DNA from: SHVZ01 sp044223515
GTDB taxonomy: Bacteria; Pseudomonadota; Alphaproteobacteria; SHVZ01
Length of the DNA stretch: 57,392 nucleotides
Direction of reading: 5' to 3'
NCBI GenBank assembly: GCA_044223515.1
Contig: JBGALV010000018.1
Span: 1-57,392, forward strand
Below, piece by piece: positions 18,028 to 26,815 of the stretch. Under the pieces are notes generated by a model. It did no database searches, was not told the DNA's origin, and worked only from the letters and a program-made list of their open reading frames with translations. How positions within the stretch are numbered: the first letter of the stretch is position 1; every line of letters starts with the position of its first letter. A program made the position numbers and the translations under genes.

Positions 18028-19509
18028 ATGCACGTCGCCATTGCCGGACTGATGCTCGAGTCCGTCAGCTTCCTGCCTGAGCCGACGACCTTAGCCGACT
18101 TCCAGCGCGAGGAGCTGTCCGGCCAGGCGGTCATCGACGGCCATCGCGGCACCAACCGGATCATCGGTGGCTTCGTCGAGGTCTGCGAGGCCGAAGGCAT
18201 CCAGATGACCGGCATCGTCTCGGCGGGCGCCGGCGCTGCGGCGTCCGCGACCGACGAGGCCTTCGATCACTACGTCACGCGCATCTGCGACGGCATCGCC
18301 GCCATCAAGGGCGAGATCGACGGCGTGCTGCTGTCGCTGCACGGCGCGATGACGACGGTCACGCGCACGGACCCCGATGCCGACATCGTCCGTGCAGTGC
18401 GCGAGGTCGTCGGTCCGGACATGCCGATCGTCGTCGGCCTCGACTATCACGGGAATCTCGACGAGGAGATCCTGCGCCACGCCGATGCGCTGTGCGGCTA
18501 TCACTACTCGCCGCACACCGACATGGGCGAGACCGGCGCCCGCGCCGCACGCTGCCTGGTGCGCTGGCTCAAGACCGGCAAGAAGCCGGCGACTGCGATC
18601 GCGCGCCCGGACGTGATGGTGCCGAGCATCTTCAGCGCGACCAACCTGGAACCGCTTGCGGGCCTGGTGCGCGAGTCGATCGAGATGCCGTCGAAGGTAC
18701 CTGGCCTGCACGACGTCACGATCTTCGCCGGCTTCTCGTATGCGGATGCGCCGAACACCGGCTTCTCGGTGGTCGCGGTCGCCGACGACAAGGCGACGGC
18801 GCAGAAAGCGGTCGACGACCTGTCGCTCAAGATCAACTACGAGCGCCATCAGCTCTACAAGAAAGACTTGGTGATGGGGCTGAAGCAGGGTGTCGACGAG
18901 GCGCTGCGCCGGTCGAACTCGGCCACGAAGCCGCTCGTGCTTCTGGAGCATGCCGACCGGCTCAACGACTCCACGCACATCCTGAAGGAGCTGATCCGTC
19001 GCGGGGTGCGCAAGGCGATGGTGCCTTTTCTCTGGGATCCGAAGGCGGCGGCCGCGGCCGTCGCAGCCGGGAAGGGGGCGACCGTGACGCTCGATGTCGG
19101 CGGTTTCTCCTCCGATCGCGCCGGCGGTCCGGCGCGCCTCACCGGCAAGGTGCTGTTCGCCGGCGACCTGACCTACAAGACCACCGGTCCCGTCGGCCGA
19201 GGTGCCGAGCAGCGCCTAGGTCCTACCGCCTTGATCGACGCCAATGGCATTTTCGTCAGCATCACGACCAAGCCGATCACCGCGATCGACACCGACTGCT
19301 TCACCCAGTTCGGGCTGAAGGCCGAGGACTTCCCGATCATCGTGCTGCGCTCGAAGACGCATTTTCGCGCGGTCTACCAGCCGCTGGCCGAGGACATCCT
19401 GATCGTCGACACCGCGGACTGGGGTCCGGCGGATCTCACGACGTTGCCCTACAAGCACGTGCCGATCGATCGCACCTATCCCTTCGTCGACCGCGGAAGA
19501 CCTGGATGA
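18028..19509 (+). CDS. M81 family metallopeptidase, MlrC-like (copy 2)
   Basis: This 493-residue protein is a diverged MlrC-type metallopeptidase. The motifs are LLSLHGAM (His105), GLDYHGNL (Asp139, His141) and YSPHTDMGET (His163). The N-terminus MHVAIAGLMLESVSF lacks the HEGNSF form of the other two copies, which points to a different substrate group. It overlaps copy 3 by 4 bp (ATGA) and starts a three-gene run ending in a peptide-binding protein. No signal peptide is present, so hydrolysis would follow import. No biochemical substrate can be named. Confidence 0.87.
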   Translation: MHVAIAGLMLESVSFLPEPTTLADFQREELSGQAVIDGHRGTNRIIGGFVEVCEAEGIQMTGIVSAGAGAAASATDEAFDHYVTRICDGIAAIKGEIDGVLLSLHGAMTTVTRTDPDADIVRAVREVVGPDMPIVVGLDYHGNLDEEILRHADALCGYHYSPHTDMGETGARAARCLVRWLKTGKKPATAIARPDVMVPSIFSATNLEPLAGLVRESIEMPSKVPGLHDVTIFAGFSYADAPNTGFSVVAVADDKATAQKAVDDLSLKINYERHQLYKKDLVMGLKQGVDEALRRSNSATKPLVLLEHADRLNDSTHILKELIRRGVRKAMVPFLWDPKAAAAAVAAGKGATVTLDVGGFSSDRAGGPARLTGKVLFAGDLTYKTTGPVGRGAEQRLGPTALIDANGIFVSITTKPITAIDTDCFTQFGLKAEDFPIIVLRSKTHFRAVYQPLAEDILIVDTADWGPADLTTLPYKHVPIDRTYPFVDRGRPG

Positions 19510-20969
19510 AACGCCTCGCCGCCGCCAAGTTCGCCCACGAAAGCAACTCCTTCACCCCGGGCAATACGACCGAGGCGGACTTCCGCGCCTATGGATGGCA
19601 CCTCGGCAACGAGGCGCCGCAGAAATACGCAGGCACCCGCACCTCGATGGGCGCTGTGCTCGACTTCACCGCGAAGAATCCGGACTGGCAGGCGACTTTC
19701 CTCACCTGCGCCTCGGCGAACCCGGCCGGCCCGCTGACAGACGAGGTCTATGAGAAGATCCTTGGCGAGATCCTGGATGGGCTGCGCGGCAAGCCCTGGG
19801 ACGCGGTCTATCTCTGCCTGCATGGCGCCATGCTACGCGCCGGCAATCCCAAGGCCGACGAGGAGATCATCGAGCGCGTGCGCAAGGTGATCGGCGCGGC
19901 GCCGCTCGGCATCAGCTACGACCTGCACGGCAATCTCGGCGAGAAGCAGATAAGGACCGCGACGGTCGCGGTCGGCTACAAGACCCATCCGCACGTCGAC
20001 ATGTACGAGACGACGGAGAAGACGCTGCGCCTGCTGGCGGGGACTGCCGACGGCAGCATCCGTCCCGTTGGCGCGCTTGCCCGCGTGCCGACGCTGTTCC
20101 CGAGCGTGAACATGCGGACGACCGGCGACGGGCCGATGGCCGAGATGGAGGCGATCGCCGCCGCAGCCGAGAAGAAGTATGGCGTTCTCGACGTGACCGT
20201 CTTCGGCGGTTTTCCCTACGCCGACACGCCCTATGCCGGCGGCTCGATCATGGTCCATGCCGATGGCGACGAAGCGCTCGCCCAGAAGGTCGCCCGCGAG
20301 GTCGCCGACGAGATGATGCGGCTGGCGCCGAAGTTCCAGATGGCTTTGCCGACGCCGGCGGAGGCGATCCGGAAGGCGCTGGCCTCGCCGCCGGGCTGCG
20401 CGGTCGTGCTCGAGAACTCGGACAACCCAGGCTCCGGCGGCATCGGCGACACGCCGGGGCTGTTCCGCGCACTGATCGACGCCAAGCCCGACGTGCCGAC
20501 CGCTTTCGCCTTCTTCCGCGACGAGGCCGTGGTGGTGGAGGCGCACGAGGCCGGCGTCGGTGCGGTCCTCGACATCACGCTCGGCGGCAAGCTCTCGGAT
20601 CTGTTCGGGCCGCCGGTCAGGGTCAAGGGCCGGGTCACGATGCTGACCGACGGCCGTTTCAAGAACGTCGGACCGATGTCGACGCATCTCGAAGTGTCGC
20701 TGGGCCGCACCGCGCTGCTCGACGTCGAGGGCATCAAGGTGATCCTGACCGAGCATTGCCTGTCGCCGAACGACCCGGGATTCCTTCTCATGCACGGGAT
20801 CGACCCGTCGAAGCTCCGGCTCCTCTGCGTCAAGGCGAAGAACCACATCCGCGCCGGCATCCTGCCTTACGTGACGACGATGATCGATTGCGATGCGCCG
20901 GGGCCGGCGACGATCGACATGCGGAACTTCACGTTCCGCCACCTGCCTCAGACACTCCTGCCCAACTGA
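19506..20969 (+). CDS. M81 family metallopeptidase, MlrC-like (copy 3)
   Basis: This 487-residue protein begins at the ATG overlapping the previous stop codon. The N-terminus KRLAAAKFAHESNSFTPG matches copy 1 in form, and the metal-site segments CLHGAML (His106), YDLHGNLG (Asp139, His141) and THPHVDMYET (His161/His163) are intact. The C-terminal ENSDNPGSGGIGDTPG stretch aligns with DSADHTGAGGIGDTPG in copy 1. Translational coupling of two M81 paralogues suggests they act on the same or successive substrates, or form a mixed oligomer; this is inference. Confidence 0.88.
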   Translation: MKRLAAAKFAHESNSFTPGNTTEADFRAYGWHLGNEAPQKYAGTRTSMGAVLDFTAKNPDWQATFLTCASANPAGPLTDEVYEKILGEILDGLRGKPWDAVYLCLHGAMLRAGNPKADEEIIERVRKVIGAAPLGISYDLHGNLGEKQIRTATVAVGYKTHPHVDMYETTEKTLRLLAGTADGSIRPVGALARVPTLFPSVNMRTTGDGPMAEMEAIAAAAEKKYGVLDVTVFGGFPYADTPYAGGSIMVHADGDEALAQKVAREVADEMMRLAPKFQMALPTPAEAIRKALASPPGCAVVLENSDNPGSGGIGDTPGLFRALIDAKPDVPTAFAFFRDEAVVVEAHEAGVGAVLDITLGGKLSDLFGPPVRVKGRVTMLTDGRFKNVGPMSTHLEVSLGRTALLDVEGIKVILTEHCLSPNDPGFLLMHGIDPSKLRLLCVKAKNHIRAGILPYVTTMIDCDAPGPATIDMRNFTFRHLPQTLLPN

Positions 20970-20982
20970 TCGGAGGGACCAG

Positions 20983-22551
20983 ATGACCCGGAAGCTTCGC
21001 CTTCTCCCCGTCGTCCTCGCCGGACTGGCGCTCGCCGCACCGGCTGCCGCACAAAGCGTGCTCAAGGTCGTGCCGCATGCCGACCTTTCGACCCTCGATC
21101 CGATCCAGTCGACGGCGCGGATCACGGTCAACCACGGCAACATGATCTACGAGACGCTCTACGCCTGGGACGAGGAACTCAACGTCAAGCCGCAGATGGT
21201 CGGCGACTCCAAGCGCTCTGCCGACGGGCTGAACCTGACGATGACGCTGAGGCCGGGCCTCAAGTTCCACGACGGCTCGCCGGTGCGCGGCGCCGACGTG
21301 GTCGCCTCGCTCAAGCGCTGGATGATCCGAGACACCGCCGGCCGCAAGCTCGCGGAGTTCCTCGGCGAGATCAAGGCGGTCGACGACAAGACGATCTCGA
21401 TGCAGCTGAAGGAGAAGGCCGGCTGGGTCGAGTTCGCGCTCGGCGCCTTTGCCGGCACGATCCCGATCATCATGCGCGAGCAGGAGGCCGCGACCGACCC
21501 GAATAAGGGCGTGACCGAGATGGTCGGCTCCGGCCCGTTCAAGTTCGTGGCGTCCGAGTGGAAGCCAGGCAATCGCGTCGTCTACGCCAAGAACACCGAC
21601 TACGTGCCGCGCAGCGAGGCCGCGAACGGGCTTGCCGGCGGCAAGGTTGTCAAGGTCGACCGGGTCGAATGGCACGTCGTGCCTGACTGGGCGACCGGGG
21701 CGAACGCGCTGATCGCCGGCGAGGTCGATCTGCTCGACACCACGCCGAACGACTTCATCCCGCAGCTCTCGCGCAGCAAGGACGTCGTCGTCCGCCCGAT
21801 CGACAAGGGCGCGGTCGGCGTGCTGCGCCCGAACTTCCTGCACCCGCCGTTCAACAATCCGAAAGCGCGCCAGGCGCTGGCGATGCTGTTCGAGCAGCAG
21901 GACTTCCTGCGCGCCCAGGTCGGTGACGAGAAGTGGTGGAAGACCTGCCACGCCTACTTCTTCTGCGGCACGCCCTACGGTACCGAGGTCGGCGCCGAGC
22001 CCTACCTGAAGCCGAGCAAGGAGAAGGCGAAGCAGCTCCTCGCCGAAGCCGGCTACAAGGGCGAGAAAATCGTGATCCTGTCTCCGACCAGCAGCCAGTC
22101 GATCAGCACGCTCTCTGAAGTGGCGGCGGATCAGCTGCGCTCGATCGGCGTCAACGTCGACCTCCAGGGCATGGAGTGGAACGCGATGATCGCCAAGCGC
22201 GCCAAGAAGGACGCGCCGGACCAGGGCGGCTGGCACATCGCTCCGACCACCATCGCCGGCGGCCTCGTCTTCCATCCGCTGATCAACTTCGCCACCGACA
22301 CTGCCTGCGGCGGCCGCAACTGGTCGGGCTGGCCCTGCGACGAGGAGGCGGAAAAGCTGAAGGTGCAGTTCCTGGCCGCGGCCGATCCGGCCGAGCAGAA
22401 GCGCCTCGTCGAGGCGCTGCACAAGCGGCTCTGGGAATTCGTGCCCTACTGGATGACCGGCCAGTTCATGCCGGCCTATGCGTGGCGGGCCAACGTCCAG
22501 GGCGTGCTGAACGCCGGCGTGCTCGTGTTCTGGAACATCTCGAAGAGCTGA
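20983..22551 (+). CDS. Peptide-type ABC transporter substrate-binding protein (SBP family 5), orphan
   Basis: This 522-residue binding protein follows the two M81 genes after 13 bp, with a good ribosome binding site (cggaggga). The signal peptide is clear (VVLAGLALAAPAAAQS). Family 5 features include NHGNMIYETLYAWDEEL, DGLNLTMTLRPGLKFHDGSPV and VGSGPFKF. No permease or ATPase follows; the next gene is on the other strand. It probably uses a transporter encoded elsewhere, possibly the DppBCDF-like one at 4624-8369, whose own operon pairs an SBP with an M81 enzyme in the same way. Confidence 0.9.
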   Translation: MTRKLRLLPVVLAGLALAAPAAAQSVLKVVPHADLSTLDPIQSTARITVNHGNMIYETLYAWDEELNVKPQMVGDSKRSADGLNLTMTLRPGLKFHDGSPVRGADVVASLKRWMIRDTAGRKLAEFLGEIKAVDDKTISMQLKEKAGWVEFALGAFAGTIPIIMREQEAATDPNKGVTEMVGSGPFKFVASEWKPGNRVVYAKNTDYVPRSEAANGLAGGKVVKVDRVEWHVVPDWATGANALIAGEVDLLDTTPNDFIPQLSRSKDVVVRPIDKGAVGVLRPNFLHPPFNNPKARQALAMLFEQQDFLRAQVGDEKWWKTCHAYFFCGTPYGTEVGAEPYLKPSKEKAKQLLAEAGYKGEKIVILSPTSSQSISTLSEVAADQLRSIGVNVDLQGMEWNAMIAKRAKKDAPDQGGWHIAPTTIAGGLVFHPLINFATDTACGGRNWSGWPCDEEAEKLKVQFLAAADPAEQKRLVEALHKRLWEFVPYWMTGQFMPAYAWRANVQGVLNAGVLVFWNISKS

Positions 22552-22554
22552 GGC

Positions 22555-24360
22555 TCAGTCAGCGCCCCTCCCTCGCGCGGCGTGCGGGGTAGGGGCGTCA
22601 GGTTCCGGCTTGTCCGCCTCGAACAGGGTCGTGAGCTCGGCCGCGGCTTCCTCGGCGCTCTGCTGCATCTTGCGCTCGTCCTTGTAGAACGCATGCGCCT
22701 GGAGCAACGCGCGCTCGTCGTGCTCGGCAAACATGTCGACCGCCCGCTTGATGCTGGCCTCCGCGATGCCGAGCTCCGCCATCACCAACTCCGAGAGCCG
22801 CAGGCTCGAATGCAGGGTCTCGCGGACGATCGCCGTCAGGCCGCGATCCATCAGCAGGTGGACGTGCCGGCGGTTGCGGGCGCGCGACATCACCTTGAGG
22901 TGAGGGAAGTGGCGCTTGGCGATCTCGGCGAGCCGCAAGGTCTCCTCGGTGTCGTCGACGGCGATCACCAGGACCTTGGCCTCGTCGGCCCCGGCGGCGC
23001 GCAGGAGCTCGAGGCGGGTCGGGTCGCCGAAATAGACGACGGTGCCGAAGCGGCGGAGCACGGCGACCTGCTCGGCGTCCTTGTCGAGCGCGGTGAACGG
23101 GATGCCCTGCAGGCGGAGCAGGCGGCCGACGATCTGCCCCATGCGGCCGAAGCCGGCGATGATGACCGGCGTGCCCTGGGGCTCGATGCGGTCGTAGTCG
23201 GGCTCGGGCGCCGAGGCACCGAGGCGCGGCACGATCAGCTTCTCGGAAGCGGCGAATAGAAGCGGCGTCGCCGCCATCGAGAGCGCGACGATCAGCATGG
23301 CATGGTCCGCTTCGGCCTGCGCCAGCGTCCCGGCGGCGACCGCGACGCCGAACAGGACGAAGCTGAACTCGCTTCCCTGCGGCAGGGCCAGCGCGAAGCG
23401 TAGCGCTGTCTTAGCGTCCTGCCCGGCGATCAGCCCGAGGGCGAAGACGATCGCGGCCTTGACCGCGACCAGGCCGATCACGCCGGCGACGATCAGCACC
23501 GGCTCGGCCAGGACCAGGCCTAAGTTCGCCGACATGCCGACCGACATGAAGAAGAAGCCGAGGAGGAGGCCCTCGAACGGCTCGATGTCGGCCTGGAGCT
23601 CATGGCGATAGGAAGAGTCCGACAGCAGCACGCCGGCGAGGAAGGCGCCGAGCGAGGTCGAGAGCCCGGCCAGATGCGCCAAGGTCGCGGTACCGACCAC
23701 GGTCAGCAGCGCCATCGCGGTGAAGACCTCCGGCGTGCGCGCGCCGCCGAGCAGGTTGAAGACGGGGGCGACGACGAAGCGGCCACCCACAACGATCGCG
23801 ACCGCGACCGCGATAGCCTCCAGAACGTCCCGCCACGAGACCGCCTCCGTCATCGAGCCGCCGGCGAGCAGGGGAACGGCGGCGACCAGCGGAATGAAAG
23901 CGAGGTCCTGGAACAGCAGCACCGAGAAGCTGTCGCGGCCGGCAGTCGAGGCCAGCAGGTCCCGCTCGGCCAGCATCGGCAGGACGATGGCGGTCGAGGA
24001 GAGGGCGAGGCCCGCTCCGATCACTGCCGCTCCGGGCCAGGCCGCCCCGGCCCACCAGGCGAAGGCCGCGATGGCGGTACCGGTCAGCACCAGCTGGCCG
24101 GTACCGAGGCCGAGGATCGCCCGCCGCATGACCCAGAGGCGCTGCGGGCGCAGCTCCAGGCCGATCAGGAACAGGAGCATGATGACGCCGAGCTCCGAGA
24201 CCTGGGCGATCTGCTCGACATCCGCCACCAGGCCGAGCGCCGAGGGACCGATCGCGGCACCCGCGACGAGGTATCCCAGCACGCTGCCGAATCCGAAGCG
24301 CCGGGACAGCGGCACGAAGAGCACGGAGGCAGCCAGAAGGACGACGAGGGTTTCGAGCAT
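22555..24360 (-). CDS. CPA2-family monovalent cation:proton antiporter with TrkA-N domain (KefB/KefC-like)
   Basis: This 601-residue protein has a membrane part of about 12 helices (residues 1-380), a cytoplasmic NAD-binding TrkA-N domain with IIAGFGRMGQIVGRLL, and a charged C-terminal tail. The membrane motifs YLVAGAAIGPSALGLV, RDSFSVLLFQDLAFIPL and LALPQGSEFSFVLF are characteristic of KefB/KefC-like systems, which release potassium in exchange for protons under control by nucleotides and glutathione adducts. No KefF/KefG-type ancillary gene lies next to it. It converges with the orphan binding-protein gene across 3 bp. Ion specificity is inferred from family only. Confidence 0.9.
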   Translation of the reverse strand: MLETLVVLLAASVLFVPLSRRFGFGSVLGYLVAGAAIGPSALGLVADVEQIAQVSELGVIMLLFLIGLELRPQRLWVMRRAILGLGTGQLVLTGTAIAAFAWWAGAAWPGAAVIGAGLALSSTAIVLPMLAERDLLASTAGRDSFSVLLFQDLAFIPLVAAVPLLAGGSMTEAVSWRDVLEAIAVAVAIVVGGRFVVAPVFNLLGGARTPEVFTAMALLTVVGTATLAHLAGLSTSLGAFLAGVLLSDSSYRHELQADIEPFEGLLLGFFFMSVGMSANLGLVLAEPVLIVAGVIGLVAVKAAIVFALGLIAGQDAKTALRFALALPQGSEFSFVLFGVAVAAGTLAQAEADHAMLIVALSMAATPLLFAASEKLIVPRLGASAPEPDYDRIEPQGTPVIIAGFGRMGQIVGRLLRLQGIPFTALDKDAEQVAVLRRFGTVVYFGDPTRLELLRAAGADEAKVLVIAVDDTEETLRLAEIAKRHFPHLKVMSRARNRRHVHLLMDRGLTAIVRETLHSSLRLSELVMAELGIAEASIKRAVDMFAEHDERALLQAHAFYKDERKMQQSAEEAAAELTTLFEADKPEPDAPTPHAARGRGAD

Positions 24361-24509
24361 CCTTGAAATCCCCGGGGGATCGGCGATCCGGGCGATCCGG
24401 ATCGGGCGGGTGGAACCCGGTGTAGGGCCTTCCTTTTGTCTTGGCCAGGATTCGGTTAAACCACGGTCACGATGCGGGCGAACGGGCGATCGGAACGGGA
24501 GCGGAAGTG

Positions 24510-24908
24510 ATGCGGGGCGAGGACAGCCTGCCGCGGGTCCCGCTTCGCAAGGCGATCCAGTCGCTCTGCCGGCTGGTCTATTCGAAGCTGGTGCAGTCGC
24601 GGAAGCTCCGCGACGACGTCCGCCAGCAGATCGGCCGTGACGTGGCCCTGGTCAAGGCGGCTTCCGGTTCGCTGTCGTGGAACACCAATTCGCTCGGCGG
24701 CATCCACGACGTCGAGTTCCTGGAAGCGGTCAGGCGGCTGACCGGCATCGTGCGGCTCAGCGTGGCATCGGCGGATTCCGCGGCCCTGGCCGAGGAGACG
24801 GAGTTGATGGAGGATCTCCAGGCGATCGACCTGATCCTCAAGGAGACCCAGAAGCAATTCCCCATGCCCGGGTCGCGGTCCACCCGCTGGCGGAATCCCG
24901 AGGAGTAG
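24510..24908 (+). CDS. Hypothetical small soluble protein
   Basis: I do not recognise this protein. From the ATG at 24510, which has a GGAG ribosome binding site about 10 bp upstream, it encodes 132 residues. An in-frame ATG at 24441 would add 23 residues without a good binding site. The sequence is mostly helical and charged (AIQSLCRLVYSKLVQSRKLR, LAEETELMEDLQAIDLILKE), with a basic proline-containing tail. There is no signal peptide or membrane segment. It is the last gene before the probable left edge of the genomic island. Confidence 0.55.
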   Translation: MRGEDSLPRVPLRKAIQSLCRLVYSKLVQSRKLRDDVRQQIGRDVALVKAASGSLSWNTNSLGGIHDVEFLEAVRRLTGIVRLSVASADSAALAEETELMEDLQAIDLILKETQKQFPMPGSRSTRWRNPEE

Positions 24909-24961
24909 GGGACGCTCGCCACCAGGATCGCCCCAGGCGAGGGAGTTCCTTTAGTTCATTG

Positions 24962-25005
24962 ATTTTCAAGGAGAATTGCTGGCCTTCCTGGATACGATTC
25001 GAACC
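24962..25005. other. Candidate left attachment-site remnant of the island
   Basis: Three short blocks recur, in the same order, at the right edge of the island. ATTTTCAAGGAGA (24962-24974) resembles ATTTTCAATGAGA at 32208. AGAATTGCTGG (24972-24982) resembles AGAATGGCTGG at the tRNA 3' end (32259). GATTCGAACC (24996-25005) is identical to the tRNA-Gln T-arm at 32278. Spacing differs between the two ends, so this would be a decayed copy. The stretch 24909-25101 has no gene and is more A/T-rich than its surroundings. Chance matches cannot be excluded for blocks this short. Confidence 0.35.
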
Positions 25006-25101
25006 GAGCGGTTTGAAAGTATATTGGCCGTCCGGTGCACGCTTCCCGCTCAACTGATCGCCTGAAGCCGGCCTCTCTGGCAACTGGAGGGCAGACCTCG
25101 A

Positions 25102-25860
25102 TTAGCTCCCAGCCAGTGGACCAGTCAGCATTAGTGCCATAGCGACAATCAGCCCAAGCGCGATACCGCGGCGAATCCAGAGCACCGGCAGTCGGGGCGC
25201 CAGCACGCCTCCAATTGTGACCCCTACCGCGAGCGCACCGCCGATTGCCGAGGCAAGAACCACGTCGAGGCTGCCGGCAGACCCATAAGCCGCCGAAGCG
25301 AAGGCGGCGATCGGCAGCTGCACACTCTGGCAGAGTGCTACCGCTCGTCTGGGTGACACGCGCAGAGCCAGCAGTAACGGCAACCCGATAACTGGGCCAC
25401 TGGTCCCGGTCGCCGAGGAACCGATACCAGTCAGCGCTCCGATTGCGACGGCGCGGCCTGGCGACAACCGGCCCGCCAAGGGCAATTCGGTATGGGCGAC
25501 GGGGCGTCGCATGGTGTCCGCAGCCGCCAGGGCCAGCAGCAGCGCCAGCACCTTCGTCAGCCAGATGCCGTCGACGGCACTGATGGCGATCGAGCCAGCA
25601 AGTGCGCCCGGCATCGCCGCGGCGCCGATCCAGGCCGCCTCACGCCAAGGGATCTCACGCCGAATGCCGTAGACAAGGGTGCCGGCGAGGCCGGTGAAAA
25701 GGTAAGCCCACATTGCCGCAGCGACGGCGCCGTGAACTGGTAGGCCGCCCACCAGCATCAGCAGCGGCACCAGTAGCACGCCGCCGACGCCGACGGCGCC
25801 GATGGCGCCACCGATCGCGACGCTGCCCACACCTAAGGCCAAAACGATCGTGTTACTCAA
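25102..25860 (-). CDS. TauE/SafE-family membrane exporter
   Basis: From a TTG at 25860 this encodes 252 residues, the usual size for TauE/SafE (DUF81) proteins. The open frame extends further upstream, but those residues are not hydrophobic or family-like and overlap the divergent regulator's leader, so the TTG is preferred. About eight helices are visible, starting with VLALGVGSVAIGGAIGAVGVGGV and repeating in the second half (AVAIGALTGIGSSATGTSGPVIGLP), the two-fold repeat of the family. Members move sulfite, sulfoacetate or other organic anions. It diverges from the Crp-family gene within the island, so its substrate may relate to the amino compound handled by the cassette. Confidence 0.8.
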   Translation of the reverse strand: MSNTIVLALGVGSVAIGGAIGAVGVGGVLLVPLLMLVGGLPVHGAVAAAMWAYLFTGLAGTLVYGIRREIPWREAAWIGAAAMPGALAGSIAISAVDGIWLTKVLALLLALAAADTMRRPVAHTELPLAGRLSPGRAVAIGALTGIGSSATGTSGPVIGLPLLLALRVSPRRAVALCQSVQLPIAAFASAAYGSAGSLDVVLASAIGGALAVGVTIGGVLAPRLPVLWIRRGIALGLIVAMALMLTGPLAGS

Positions 25861-25971
25861 GCTGTGCCCGACGGAAGGGGATGGTGGCGATGCTCCACCA
25901 GCATTTCGCCGGTGTCGGTCAAGGAATTGCCCTATCACGGCCGCCGTCGTCTGATCGCCAAGACGAGCAAT

Positions 25972-26727
25972 ATGAAACCGATCCGATCCGCGTTCCCGGC
26001 CCGAGCGGCCGTCCGGCCCACCACCCTGCGAGCCGCGACGTTGGCCGACGGACAGGTGCCGGTGCTTCATCCCCCTGATTTACTTTCGCACCTGTCGGAT
26101 GACGAGCGCCGCATCGTCGTCGACCTGGGCAAGCGCCGGAAGTTGTCGCCCGGTGACAGCCTGTTTCGCCAGGGCGAGCCGCATCGCGGCATCTTCCTGA
26201 TCGAGTCGGGGCTTCTTCGTGTCTACTACACGGCGCCAACTGGCCGAGAGATCACGCTCGGCTACTGGAATGCCGGTCACTTTGCTGGTGGGCCGGAGAT
26301 TTTCGGTGGCGGCATGCATGTTTGGTCCGGCGATGCGGCCGAGCCGTCGGAAATCCTCTCTTTCGCGGCCCGCGACCTGGAAGCACTGGTCAGGCGCATG
26401 CCTAACTTCGCCGTGGGCATCATCGAAGGCTTGGTGTTCAAGGGTAAGTGCTACTCCGCGGTTTGCCAGATGCTGGGCACACGCTCGGTATCCGACCGTC
26501 TAGCGATGCTGCTGCTGCTGCTTGCAGACTTGCACGGCGAACCGGTCGTCGGCGGGACGCTGATCACGGTCCCTTTCACCCATGAGAACATGGCGGCCCT
26601 GATTGGCTCGACACGGCAATGGGTGACCACGACGTTGACGCGGCTGGAGGCAAGAGGTGCGGTGCGGCGCGACAGCGGCCGCATCGTCGTGCTGCGGCGC
26701 GGCCTGGTCGAGGCGTCGGGGGCGTAG
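25972..26727 (+). CDS. Crp/Fnr-family transcriptional regulator
   Basis: This protein has 251 residues from the ATG at 25972; an earlier start at 25864 would add a low-complexity leader. The cyclic-nucleotide-type effector domain covers about residues 30-150 (PGDSLFRQGEPHRGIFLIESGLLRVYY), followed by a dimer helix and a winged helix with FTHENMAALIGSTRQWVTTTLTRLE. The four Fnr-type Fe-S cysteines are missing, so it is not an oxygen sensor of that kind. The recognition helix reads STRQWVTTTL rather than the E-x-x-S-R of Fnr, so it should bind a different operator. It lies just upstream of the SelA-like/Aap genes and probably controls them. Confidence 0.85.
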   Translation: MKPIRSAFPARAAVRPTTLRAATLADGQVPVLHPPDLLSHLSDDERRIVVDLGKRRKLSPGDSLFRQGEPHRGIFLIESGLLRVYYTAPTGREITLGYWNAGHFAGGPEIFGGGMHVWSGDAAEPSEILSFAARDLEALVRRMPNFAVGIIEGLVFKGKCYSAVCQMLGTRSVSDRLAMLLLLLADLHGEPVVGGTLITVPFTHENMAALIGSTRQWVTTTLTRLEARGAVRRDSGRIVVLRRGLVEASGA

Positions 26728-26730
26728 CAG

Positions 26731-26742
26731 GCAATTAATTGC
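26731..26742. promoter_or_regulatory. Perfect 12-bp A/T-centred palindrome, candidate operator
   Basis: GCAATTAATTGC begins 4 bp after the Crp-family gene and lies 74 bp before the TTG start of the SelA-like gene. It stands out in GC-rich surroundings and could be an operator of the neighbouring regulator or part of a promoter. There is only one copy and no known matching consensus. Confidence 0.3.
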
Positions 26743-26815
26743 TATCCCGCCCATTCGTGGTTGGCGATAGTCGGCATCATCGGATCGAACGCGCTAGCCC
26801 CTGCAGGAGTACCGC

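Noticed and set aside
24958..24969. TTGATTTTCAA as a possible Fnr box
   Set aside because: The half-sites are separated by only 3 bases rather than 6, and there is no suitable gene start downstream.
24978..25030. Second tRNA gene suggested by a GGTTCGAATC T-loop sequence on the minus strand
   Set aside because: No acceptor, D or anticodon stems can be formed around it; at most it is a tRNA 3' end fragment.
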